Below, one piece after another: positions 8,262-16,265 of a stretch of DNA of 64,000 nucleotides; position 1 is the stretch's first letter, and the number at the start of each line of letters is the position of its first letter. Where the stretch lies: NCBI GenBank assembly GCA_964414555.1, contig CAYPWW010000001.1:1-64000 (forward strand). Direction: 5' to 3'. Both the position numbers and the translations under genes were made by a program. The stretch comes from Litorimonas sp964414555. Its GTDB lineage: Bacteria; Pseudomonadota; Alphaproteobacteria; Caulobacterales; Maricaulaceae. Under the pieces are notes generated by a model. It searched no databases. It had not been told where the DNA came from and worked only from the letters and a program-made list of their open reading frames with translations.

Positions 8262-8863
8262 GGCCCACACTTTTCGTTGTTGCAAAAGCCCCGATAATGG
8301 GACGGGCGAAAACCCGGCTCGCGCGGGATATTGGCCCGGTTCACGCAAAGCGGCTCTACCGTGCAATGATGGGCCAAGTCTTGCGGCAGGTCCGCGACCC
8401 ACGCTGGGATGTTGTGCTGGCGGTGACACCGCCGCATCTGCTTGGGCGCGTGCCGGACTGGCATGGCGTGGCGCAAATCCCACAAGTTTCCGGCTCGCTC
8501 TCACCGCGCTTGGCCGCGCTGTTCGCGTGCAAAGGCCCGACGCTGACAATCGGGACAGATTGCCCGCAGGTCGATGCCAGTGATATTGCGGCAGCGTTCA
8601 AAGCGCTGCGATCAAATGACTACGTTTTCGGCCCCGCCAGTGATGGCGGGTTCTGGTTGATGGGCGCCCAAGGTCCGTTGCAGCGTGGTTTTTTCGATGA
8701 TGTCCGGTGGTCCCACGCGCAAACGCTATCCGACGTCAAAGCACGCACGGGCGGGGATTATGCTCTGCTGCGAGAGCTCACCGATGTGGATGACCTTACG
8801 GCGCTTCGGGCGTATCGGCAGGGGTTTCAGCGGCCGCAATCATCGCCAAGGTCGCATCAATAA
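8258..8863 (+). CDS. DUF2064/TIGR04282 nucleotidyl- or glycosyl-transferase-like protein
   Basis: A 201-residue protein beginning LFVVAKAPIMGRAKTRLARD, the nucleotide-binding start of the DUF2064 family (rSAM/selenodomain-associated transferase 1), with IGTDCPQVDASDI and FGPASDGGFWLMG as further conserved blocks. It resembles MobA/CofC-type GT-A folds. It is coupled to the upstream transferase by a 4-bp overlap. Its 3' end overlaps the convergent metallo-beta-lactamase gene by 68 bp. Confidence 0.85.
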   Translation: MRPTLFVVAKAPIMGRAKTRLARDIGPVHAKRLYRAMMGQVLRQVRDPRWDVVLAVTPPHLLGRVPDWHGVAQIPQVSGSLSPRLAALFACKGPTLTIGTDCPQVDASDIAAAFKALRSNDYVFGPASDGGFWLMGAQGPLQRGFFDDVRWSHAQTLSDVKARTGGDYALLRELTDVDDLTALRAYRQGFQRPQSSPRSHQ

Positions 8864-9593
8864 GCGACAGGTTCGCGCCTTTGCCGTGGCCCGGCACGAC
8901 AAGTGTTGCCTCGGGATAGGTTGCTTTCGTCCAGACAAGAGACTCGCGCCACGTCGTCAAATCTGCGTCCTCGATATTGCCTAGTGTCTGGGTGTCGGCG
9001 CCGCGAACCGCGCATCCGGCATAAAGAATTTTCGTATCCGGTAGGTAGACGACCAGATTATCTTGCGCATGGCCCGGTCCGGGGTAGGCGATTTCCATGC
9101 GTCCGACTTTCGTGCGGGATTTGGGGTCTTTCAAAGCGGCGACCGAGGTGTTGGGCACAGGCCAGCCATTCTCTGCGGCTAATCGGGGCGTGTCGGGATG
9201 GGTGTAAATCTCAATACCGCGGCGCTCGGCGACATCGACGCCCATTGTCCGATCGGCGTGGTGATGCGTCGTGACCATTTTGGTGACCGTCTTTCCAGTC
9301 TCAGCTTCGATTTTTTCGATCAATGCGAGGGTTGCCAACTCGCCCCAAGCTCCATCGACGAGGGTCACGTCTTCGCCGTCAATAACGACCATCCCATTGA
9401 CGGGAATCGGGGCTTGGCCAGGTAGGGAATAATTCGTCGTATGTACCCAGACGCCTTCGCCGATGGGGGAGAGCGTCGCGGGATAATCCGTTTGCAACTG
9501 CGTCAGGAAAGCATCGGTCGCAGGGGCTTGCGTCGCGGGCGGGGCGCAAGCCGCGAGCGCGAGAGCGGAGAGACAGATAAGACGTTTAAACAT
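8796..9593 (-). CDS. Subclass B1-type metallo-beta-lactamase lipoprotein
   Basis: A 265-residue protein with a lipoprotein signal (lipobox ending LAAC, Cys16). All six B1 zinc ligands are present: HHHADRTMG (His110, His112, Asp114), GPGHAQDN (His175), YAGCAVR (Cys194) and VVPGHG (His236). The spacings 65, 19 and 42 equal those I recall for VIM-2 (His114, His179, Cys198, His240). LGNIEDAD carries the B1 Asn (Asn206), and Arg197 occupies the Lys224-equivalent site. Established B1 enzymes hydrolyse penicillins, cephalosporins and carbapenems; activity here is inferred. A good ribosome site AGGAG precedes the ATG. No resistance genes or mobile elements are nearby. Confidence 0.88.
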   Translation of the reverse strand: MFKRLICLSALALAACAPPATQAPATDAFLTQLQTDYPATLSPIGEGVWVHTTNYSLPGQAPIPVNGMVVIDGEDVTLVDGAWGELATLALIEKIEAETGKTVTKMVTTHHHADRTMGVDVAERRGIEIYTHPDTPRLAAENGWPVPNTSVAALKDPKSRTKVGRMEIAYPGPGHAQDNLVVYLPDTKILYAGCAVRGADTQTLGNIEDADLTTWRESLVWTKATYPEATLVVPGHGKGANLSLIDATLAMIAAAETPADTPEAP

Positions 9594-9667
9594 GGCACAA
9601 CTCCTGCAAAATCTGCGCTGACTTACGGGGGCGGCGAGAGGATTTCAACACTTGCCAGCTGTGAGGG

Positions 9668-10414
9668 CTAAAGCGCCAGAATTCGCGCGCGCAGGCTCAG
9701 CAAATCTCGCCAAGCCTCTTTCTTTAGCTCGGGGCGGCGCAGCAAAAATGCGGGATGGTAGAGCGGCATGGCAGGATAGCTCTGCCCGCCGATCATGACA
9801 TCTGACCACTGCCCGTGATTTTTCATTATCCCAGTCTGGCCGGTCATGGCCGTCATAGAAATCCCTCCGACCAACAGCAGCAGCTTCGGCTGCGCCAGTT
9901 CAACATGTCGGTGCAGGAATGGCAGGCACATCTCGATCTCGGTCGGGTTGGGCTTGCGATTGCCGGGCGGGCGCCAATTCACGACATTCGTGATGTAAAC
10001 ATCCTCTGGCCCGAGTGCGATAGCGCCCAGCATCCGGTCCAGCAGCTGCCCTGCACGCCCGATAAAGGGTTTGCCCTGCATGTCCTCGTCACGGCCCGGG
10101 GCTTCCCCGATCACCATGATGTCCGCCTCAGGATTGCCGCGCGAGAAGACGACCTGCTTTGCCCCGTCGCCCAGTGGGCCTGCATCAAAAGCGTTCATCG
10201 CCTCGCGCAGGGCGTCGAGGGTTTTGATCTTTGTTAGGTCCGGCGCGGGTTGTGCGGGGGCAACTTCTTTCGCAGCCACAGGCTTAGCTGGAGTGGTGGG
10301 TTTTGCGCTGGGGACAGGGCGTTTGGCGCGCACAGGGGCGGGTGGTGGCACGTCCGGAACGTCAACGCCTACTGCGGCGTACCAGTCCAGCAAAGATCGG
10401 AGAGCGGCGTCCAT
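9668..10414 (-). CDS. Family 4-like uracil-DNA glycosylase lacking Fe-S cysteines
   Basis: A 248-residue protein: an N-terminal helix, a Pro/Ala/Lys-rich linker (residues ~22-60), then the glycosylase domain with motif A GEAPGRDEDMQGKPFIGRAG, NVVNWRPPGNR and motif B LYHPAFLLRRPE. These match type 4 UDGs, which excise uracil from DNA. The usual four cluster-binding cysteines are not there: the whole protein has a single Cys (EMCLPF). Alphaproteobacterial relatives often deviate at these sites. It is 6 bp downstream of the RimB-RimK gene on the same strand. Confidence 0.86.
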   Translation of the reverse strand: MDAALRSLLDWYAAVGVDVPDVPPPAPVRAKRPVPSAKPTTPAKPVAAKEVAPAQPAPDLTKIKTLDALREAMNAFDAGPLGDGAKQVVFSRGNPEADIMVIGEAPGRDEDMQGKPFIGRAGQLLDRMLGAIALGPEDVYITNVVNWRPPGNRKPNPTEIEMCLPFLHRHVELAQPKLLLLVGGISMTAMTGQTGIMKNHGQWSDVMIGGQSYPAMPLYHPAFLLRRPELKKEAWRDLLSLRARILAL

Positions 10415-10420
10415 ATGGCG

Positions 10421-11818
10421 TTACTTCCGACTGGCTTTGAACACGGTGCGCACATTGCTTTCGATACAGCCGATGATGGCATCCGCGATGTCTTTTTGCG
10501 TGGCACGTTCAATGCCCTCCAAACCCGGTGAGGAGTTCACTTCGAGGATTTTCGGACCTGTGGAAGAGCGCAAGATATCTACGCCTGCCACGGCGAGTTT
10601 TAAGATGCGCGCCGCGCGGATAGCGGTCCGGCGTTCTTCTTTTGTTAGACGGGCTTTCTTGACGGTCCCGCCTTGATGCACATTTGACCGGAAATCGCCG
10701 TCAGCAGCCGTGCGTATCATCGCGCCGACGACTTTGCCGTCCACAACAAAGCAACGCAGGTCAGAGCCATTCGCTTCTTTGACAAATTCCTGCACGAGGA
10801 AATGCGCGTCTAGTCCGCGAAACGCATCGATCAGAGCCGAGGCCGTCTTGCGCGTGTCCGCCAGAACGACGCCTTTGCCCTGTGTGGATTCGAGGAGCTT
10901 CACGACAACAGGCGCGCCGCCGACGGCGTCTAAAATACCTTTTGTGTCTTGCGAAGATTTTGCGAAAGCCGTGCGCGGCATATCTAAGCCGTGTTGCGAC
11001 AGGATTTGATGTGCTAATAGCTTGTCCCGGCTCATCCCGATGGGGGCCGCATTATTGAGGCAATAGACGCCCATCGCCTCGAACTGGCGCACGACCGCCA
11101 TGCCGTAGAAGGTTAGTGATGAGCCGATACGCGGGATAATCGCATCATAGCGCGGCAGCGGCTTGCCATCATAATGGACTTCCGGCTTGTGCGAGTTGAT
11201 CGCCATGTAACAGCGCGAAGTGTAGATACAGTCGATGACGTGGCCACGTGCTTCTGCCGCTTCGATCATGCGCGTGTTGGAATAATTGCGCGGGCTTTGC
11301 GTCAAGATACCAATCCGCAGCGGGCGCTTCGGGATCGATTTGCGGCCCTGTTTTCGCTTATAGACCTGGTATGACAGGATTGGTTGTTGAAAGCTCGATC
11401 CCGGAACAACGGTAATGTCCTCGCGCAAGGCTGAGCGGCCCAGCAACATGCGATAGCCCATGGTCTCTCGGTTGGTCAGTGACAGCTCGATCGGCCAGCT
11501 GCGCCCACCAACGGAAATGCGCGCGCCGATGATAAAGCGTAACTCGGTCGAACCATTGGACGATGTCACCGTGCGGCGGTCCAAGACTTTGGCCGAGCAG
11601 ATGACTTCCAAAGTTGGGTCCGCCGGATCAGGGTGCATGATAAAGCGTACTTGCGGGTTTTTATCCGTGCCAAACGGCTCAATCGCAACGGCATGAAGGG
11701 CTGAGGTTTTTGCACCTGTGTCCACCTTGGCCTTGATAGCCGGCAGAGACAATCCGGGCAGGGAGACCCACTCTTCCCAACCAAGCGTTTGAACGGGGGC
11801 CTTTTCGATCTCGCTCAT
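10421..11818 (-). CDS. rimK: RimB-RimK fusion: retropepsin-like domain plus ATP-grasp glutamate ligase
   Basis: A 465-residue two-domain protein. Residues 1 to about 145 form an aspartic-protease-like/RimB domain with KAKVDTGAKTSALHA (Asp33-Thr-Gly-Ala). From about 170 (LRIGILTQSPRNYSN) an ATP-grasp ligase follows with VVVKLLESTQGKGVVLA, FLVQEFVKEANGSDLR, and the metal site ILEVNSSPGLEGIE, as in RimK, which adds Glu to ribosomal protein S6. Start chosen at MSEIEK because AAGGAA sits 8-13 bp before it; an upstream in-frame ATG (11836) precedes that site. Target is inferred from family. Confidence 0.88.
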   Translation of the reverse strand: MSEIEKAPVQTLGWEEWVSLPGLSLPAIKAKVDTGAKTSALHAVAIEPFGTDKNPQVRFIMHPDPADPTLEVICSAKVLDRRTVTSSNGSTELRFIIGARISVGGRSWPIELSLTNRETMGYRMLLGRSALREDITVVPGSSFQQPILSYQVYKRKQGRKSIPKRPLRIGILTQSPRNYSNTRMIEAAEARGHVIDCIYTSRCYMAINSHKPEVHYDGKPLPRYDAIIPRIGSSLTFYGMAVVRQFEAMGVYCLNNAAPIGMSRDKLLAHQILSQHGLDMPRTAFAKSSQDTKGILDAVGGAPVVVKLLESTQGKGVVLADTRKTASALIDAFRGLDAHFLVQEFVKEANGSDLRCFVVDGKVVGAMIRTAADGDFRSNVHQGGTVKKARLTKEERRTAIRAARILKLAVAGVDILRSSTGPKILEVNSSPGLEGIERATQKDIADAIIGCIESNVRTVFKASRK

Positions 11819-11937
11819 GCGGCATTTCCTTAACATCTGTAGATGTATTTGACGCGGCCATCCGCGCTTGTCCGGTCGGGTCCAACCCGTTAGGGATAGG
11901 CGACTCTTTCAACGACTGCCAGAGCATAAGACTGACA

Positions 11938-13641
11938 ATGTATAATCTCGATCAAACCACTGCCGCCTTTACTGAAGCCGACACCTCTGTCGAGCGAGAG
12001 AGCATGGAATATGACGTCGTCATCGTTGGCGCTGGTCCAGCGGGTCTGTCTGCGGCGATCCGGCTGAAGCAAAACAACGCCGACACATCCGTCGTTGTGC
12101 TAGAAAAAGGCTCAGAAGTTGGGGCGCATATTCTGTCCGGTGCCGTGCTAGACCCGATTGGTCTGCGCGAGCTGTTCCCCGAATTTGAGACCATGTCCGG
12201 TTGTCCGGTGAAGACGAAAGTCACAAGCGATAAGTTCCATATCTATGGTCCGGCAGGGGCCCTGCCGATCCCGCAGATGGTTCTGCCGCCGCTGATGCAT
12301 AATCACGGCAATTATATCGTCTCTATGGCCAATACCTGCCGCTGGCTGGCAGAGCAGGCCGAAGGTCTGGGTGTGGAGATTTTCCCCGGCATGGCCTGTT
12401 CTTCGCTGGTCTACCGCGAAGATGGCTCTGTCAAAGGCGTCGTCGCCGGTGAGTTCGGCTATCAGAAAGATGGCTCCAAAGGCCCCGGCTATGAACCCGG
12501 CATGGAGCTGCACGGTAAATATGTTCTGCTGGGAGAGGGCGCGCGCGGCTCGCTCTCCAAAGTCGCGATTGCGAAATATGACTTAGATGAGGGCGCCGAG
12601 CCGTCAAAGTTCGGTCTTGGCATGAAAGAGATCTGGGACATTGATCCGGCCAAGCACAATGAAGGCGCGGTCCTGCACACGGCGGGTTGGCCTTTGGGTG
12701 CGAAACAGGGTGGCGGGTCGTTCGTCTATCACGCCGAAAACAATCAAGTCTTTCTCGGCATGATTGTTGACCTCAATTATGAGAACCCGCACCGCTATCC
12801 TTATATGGATTTCCAGAAGTGGAAGACGCATCCCGATATTGCTGACCTGCTGGAAGGCGGAAAGCGCGTGGCTTATGGCGCGCGTGTTGTGACGAAGGGC
12901 GGCATCCAAGCCGTGCCACAAGTCGCCTTCCCGGGCGGGGCGTTGTTGGGCTGTACGGCCGGTCTCGTGAACTTGCCGCGGATTAAGGGTAATCATAACG
13001 CGATGCTCTCAGGCATTCACGCCGCCGATGCGGCGACGAAAGCCCTAGCAGCTGGGCGTGCGGGAGATGTGCTGAACGAATATGACACGATGCTGCATGA
13101 CGGCCCAATTGGCGATGATCTGCGTCCCGTGCGCAATGTTGCGCCGCTGAACGGACGCTTTGGTCCCTTCCTCGGTGGGATGCTGATGGGCGGCGTCGAC
13201 ATGTGGTGCGCCAGTGTTTTGAAGTTCAATCCCTTTGGCACGCTCGGTCATAAGAAAGACGATGCGGGTTCTACGAAGAAAGCCGCCAAGTATAAGCCGA
13301 TTGAGTACCCGAAACCAGATGGCGTGTTGACCTTTGATCGCCTCACGAACGTCTCGATGACCTTCACCAATCACGGCGAAGATCAGCCGAGCCATTTGAA
13401 GCTGATCGACACATCCGTTCCTGTGAACGTCAACCTGCCTGAATTTGCAGGCCCATCCGCGCGCTATTGCCCGGCGGGGGTCTATGAATTCATCACGGAG
13501 GAAGACGGATCAAATCCGAAGTTCCAGATCAACGCGCAGAACTGCATCCACTGCAAGACCTGCGATATTAAAGACCCGTCGCGTAATATCGTTTGGACCG
13601 TGCCCGAAGGTGGCGGCGGTCCCAATTACCCGAATATGTAA
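11938..13641 (+). CDS. etfD: Electron transfer flavoprotein-ubiquinone oxidoreductase
   Basis: A 567-residue inner-membrane-associated enzyme passing electrons from ETF (fatty-acid and amino-acid oxidation) to ubiquinone. The FAD site DVVIVGAGPAGLSAAIRLKQ is near residue 25. The C-terminal ferredoxin-like 4Fe-4S site has CPAGVYEF and NCIHCKTCDIKDP. The N-terminus VERESMEYD matches close relatives, supporting the ATG at 11938, though 12004 would also work. No etfAB in the window. The gene order ETF-QO, TPR protein, ispE seems to be a unit on the plus strand. Confidence 0.96.
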   Translation: MYNLDQTTAAFTEADTSVERESMEYDVVIVGAGPAGLSAAIRLKQNNADTSVVVLEKGSEVGAHILSGAVLDPIGLRELFPEFETMSGCPVKTKVTSDKFHIYGPAGALPIPQMVLPPLMHNHGNYIVSMANTCRWLAEQAEGLGVEIFPGMACSSLVYREDGSVKGVVAGEFGYQKDGSKGPGYEPGMELHGKYVLLGEGARGSLSKVAIAKYDLDEGAEPSKFGLGMKEIWDIDPAKHNEGAVLHTAGWPLGAKQGGGSFVYHAENNQVFLGMIVDLNYENPHRYPYMDFQKWKTHPDIADLLEGGKRVAYGARVVTKGGIQAVPQVAFPGGALLGCTAGLVNLPRIKGNHNAMLSGIHAADAATKALAAGRAGDVLNEYDTMLHDGPIGDDLRPVRNVAPLNGRFGPFLGGMLMGGVDMWCASVLKFNPFGTLGHKKDDAGSTKKAAKYKPIEYPKPDGVLTFDRLTNVSMTFTNHGEDQPSHLKLIDTSVPVNVNLPEFAGPSARYCPAGVYEFITEEDGSNPKFQINAQNCIHCKTCDIKDPSRNIVWTVPEGGGGPNYPNM

Positions 13642-13671
13642 ACGACGCATCGTCAGCTCATCGGACATCTC

Positions 13672-15384
13672 ATGAAATTTCGTTACCTGCCTTTGGCCGT
13701 CATGGCATTTTTTGCCTTGTCGTGTCAGACGAACCAGACCGCTGAAGCCGCGTCAAAGTCCGGCGACGCGCCGGCGATTTCCGAGCTTTACGGCGATTAT
13801 CTTGCCGCCAGCTATGCGAATGAGATTTCGGATAAAGCGGGCCGTCAGAAATATTACACCGAGAGTTTCGAGCAGGCTTCTGACGATGTGCGCATTGGCC
13901 GTCGCGCGATTGTCTCAGCGATTGAGAACAATGATTTCGCCGCCGCCGTAAAGCTGTCGGAGCGAGTCTATAAGTTGGACAAAACAGAAGCCATGGCACG
14001 CGGTGTTCTGGGCGTGCACGCCTTTGAACGTGGTCGCACAAAACGGGCGCTGAAATATTTCGCCGGCCCGTCAGATGATTTCACGTTGAGCTTGCTGATG
14101 AACCTCGTCCGCGGCTGGGTCGAGGTGGATCGCGGCGAAATCGAGATGGCCCGAAAACGTTTTACAGCGGTGGATGGCGCAGATTATTTCGGCGCCTTCG
14201 GACAGTTACAGCTCGCCAAACTGGAATTGCGTGAAGGCAATTTCGCGGCGGCAGAAGCTGCGCTGGATGAAGTCGAACCTACTGGTATTTCACCGATCGA
14301 GATCGTCCTGACACGGGCGCGCCTGCTGGCGACGCAGGGGAAAACAGAAGACGCGATTGCAGCCCTCGAAGCGCGGGTTGCGGATAATCAAGCCTTCGCC
14401 ATTGGTCCCGTCGGAGATTATATTGAACGCTTAAAGGCTGGAAAACCCCTGCCAGAGATAGACATCAAAGGGCAGGCTGCGCGGGCTTTGACGGATCCGG
14501 CTTTTGGCTTTTTTGCCCGCGCCGGTTCCCAAGACGGGGCTGAGTTATTCTTGCGTTTCGCGCATTATATTGACCCGACTTATGGCAAATCCACAGTTTG
14601 GTTGGCCTCGATTTTGGAAGAGGGCGATAAGGCCGCCCAGATCGCCGCGCGTGAGTTTTACCTCACCGTAGATCAAGACAATCCCTATTACGTTTCTGCT
14701 CAACTCAGCCTCGCCAATATCTATTTCGTCTGGGAAGATGACGATAATGCGATTGAAGTTCTGGAAGCTCTGAACGCGCGAGAGAACACACTTCTGACCC
14801 GCGAGAGCTTGGGCCGCGCGCGCTTCTTCCGCGAAAATTACGCCGAAGCTTTGCCCTTCTACGATGATATCGTGAATTCGATGAGTGAGGAAGAGCTAAG
14901 CGAAAATGTCGAGCCGTTGCGGTTCCGCGCCATCATCCAAGAGCGCCTCGATATGTGGCCGCAGGCTGAGGCAGATTTCAAACGCGTGCTGGAATTTGCG
15001 CCGGATGATGTCGATACTTTGAATTATCTGGGCTACACATGGGTAGATCGCGGCGAGAACCTGGCCGAAGCCTTTGATATGATCCGCCGCGCCCTCCAAG
15101 AAGAACCCGAATCTGGCGCAATCACCGACAGTCTCGGCTGGGCACATTACAAGCTCGGCGATTATGAACTCGCCAAGGACAAGCTCGAAGATGCCGTCGC
15201 CTTGTCGCCGTCCTCCGCCACGATCATCGATCATTTGGGCGATGTGTATTGGAAGTTGGGCCGCAAGCGCGAAGCAGGCTTTCAGTGGAAACGGGCATTA
15301 GAGTTTGAGCCTACAGAGGAAGAACGCGCCGCGATCATGATAAAGCTCGAAGGCGGGTTAGAGGCGCTTCCTGACGCGCAGTAG
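13672..15384 (+). CDS. TPR-repeat lipoprotein
   Basis: A 570-residue exported protein with a lipobox FFALSC (Cys18) and tetratricopeptide repeats over most of its length, best seen at residues 430-560 (for example DDVDTLNYLGYTWVDRGE, SGAITDSLGWAHYKLGDYEL, SATIIDHLGDVYWKLGRKRE). Likely an outer-membrane-anchored periplasmic scaffold. It starts 30 bp after the ETF-QO stop and precedes ispE, so may share their transcript. Its partners are unknown. Confidence 0.88.
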   Translation: MKFRYLPLAVMAFFALSCQTNQTAEAASKSGDAPAISELYGDYLAASYANEISDKAGRQKYYTESFEQASDDVRIGRRAIVSAIENNDFAAAVKLSERVYKLDKTEAMARGVLGVHAFERGRTKRALKYFAGPSDDFTLSLLMNLVRGWVEVDRGEIEMARKRFTAVDGADYFGAFGQLQLAKLELREGNFAAAEAALDEVEPTGISPIEIVLTRARLLATQGKTEDAIAALEARVADNQAFAIGPVGDYIERLKAGKPLPEIDIKGQAARALTDPAFGFFARAGSQDGAELFLRFAHYIDPTYGKSTVWLASILEEGDKAAQIAAREFYLTVDQDNPYYVSAQLSLANIYFVWEDDDNAIEVLEALNARENTLLTRESLGRARFFRENYAEALPFYDDIVNSMSEEELSENVEPLRFRAIIQERLDMWPQAEADFKRVLEFAPDDVDTLNYLGYTWVDRGENLAEAFDMIRRALQEEPESGAITDSLGWAHYKLGDYELAKDKLEDAVALSPSSATIIDHLGDVYWKLGRKREAGFQWKRALEFEPTEEERAAIMIKLEGGLEALPDAQ

Positions 15385-15443
15385 GCCTTTGTCCGTCACT
15401 TTGCCCCTATCGTTTTTGGCCTCTGCATGGCACGTCGCACCTA

Positions 15444-16265
15444 ATGGCTGAGCCCCGGACATATGCTGCCAAGGCAAAGATAAATCTGACACTGCACGTC
15501 GGGGCGCTTCGCTCTGACGGCTACCATCCTGTCGATAGTCTTGTCGTTTTTGCAGATATTGGAGACCAACTGACCTTCACGCCTGCGGAAGAGACGACCC
15601 TCGACATCACCGGTGCGGATGAATTGCCGACGGGCCAAGACAATATCATTCTGCGCACGATGCACCGGATCGGTGCGCCGCCTCACGCAATTCATTTGGC
15701 GAAACATCTGCCCGTGTCCGCAGGTATTGGCGGGGGGAGTGCGAATGCCGGCACGGTGTTGCGCGCGTTTTCGTCAGAGATATCTGATCATGATCTGGCC
15801 TATACGCTTGGGGCGGATGTTCCAGTCTGTCGCCTGTCCCGCACGGCGCGCATGTCAGGTATCGGCGAGCATGTCGCGGCGATCCCCGATCTGGGGCAGA
15901 TCTATGCCGTGTTGGTCAACCCCGGCGTGGCCGTCTCCACCGCCGCGATTTTCAAAACCTTTGACAGCGTCCCGCGAGCCGCCAGCCCACGCGCCCTCTC
16001 TAACACAGGCGATTTGGTTTCTCGTGCCTTGGCTGGAACCAATGATTTGCAAGACGTCGCGATTGCTCAAGCTCCCGTCATTGGGGATGTCTTGCGCGTG
16101 CTCGCGCAACAACCCGCTTGCCAATTGGCGCGTATGTCCGGTTCGGGCGCGACCTGTTTCGGCCTTTTCCGGTCTGTGGCGCAAGCGCAGACGGCGGCTG
16201 ACGCGATCTCTGCCCAGCATCCGACGTGGTGGGTGCAGGCGTGCCGTTTGGGGGATCCGTCATGA
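15444..16265 (+). CDS. ispE: 4-diphosphocytidyl-2-C-methyl-D-erythritol kinase
   Basis: A 273-residue GHMP kinase of the MEP isoprenoid pathway, phosphorylating CDP-ME at the 2-hydroxyl. N-terminal AKAKINLTLHVGALRSDGYH binds substrate, PVSAGIGGGSANAG is the ATP-binding GHMP loop and MSGSGATCFGLF the C-terminal glycine loop. It overlaps the next gene by ATGA, tying isoprenoid precursor synthesis to a polyprenyl-phosphate sugar transferase; a polyprenyl synthase follows in convergent orientation. Confidence 0.95.
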   Translation: MAEPRTYAAKAKINLTLHVGALRSDGYHPVDSLVVFADIGDQLTFTPAEETTLDITGADELPTGQDNIILRTMHRIGAPPHAIHLAKHLPVSAGIGGGSANAGTVLRAFSSEISDHDLAYTLGADVPVCRLSRTARMSGIGEHVAAIPDLGQIYAVLVNPGVAVSTAAIFKTFDSVPRAASPRALSNTGDLVSRALAGTNDLQDVAIAQAPVIGDVLRVLAQQPACQLARMSGSGATCFGLFRSVAQAQTAADAISAQHPTWWVQACRLGDPS

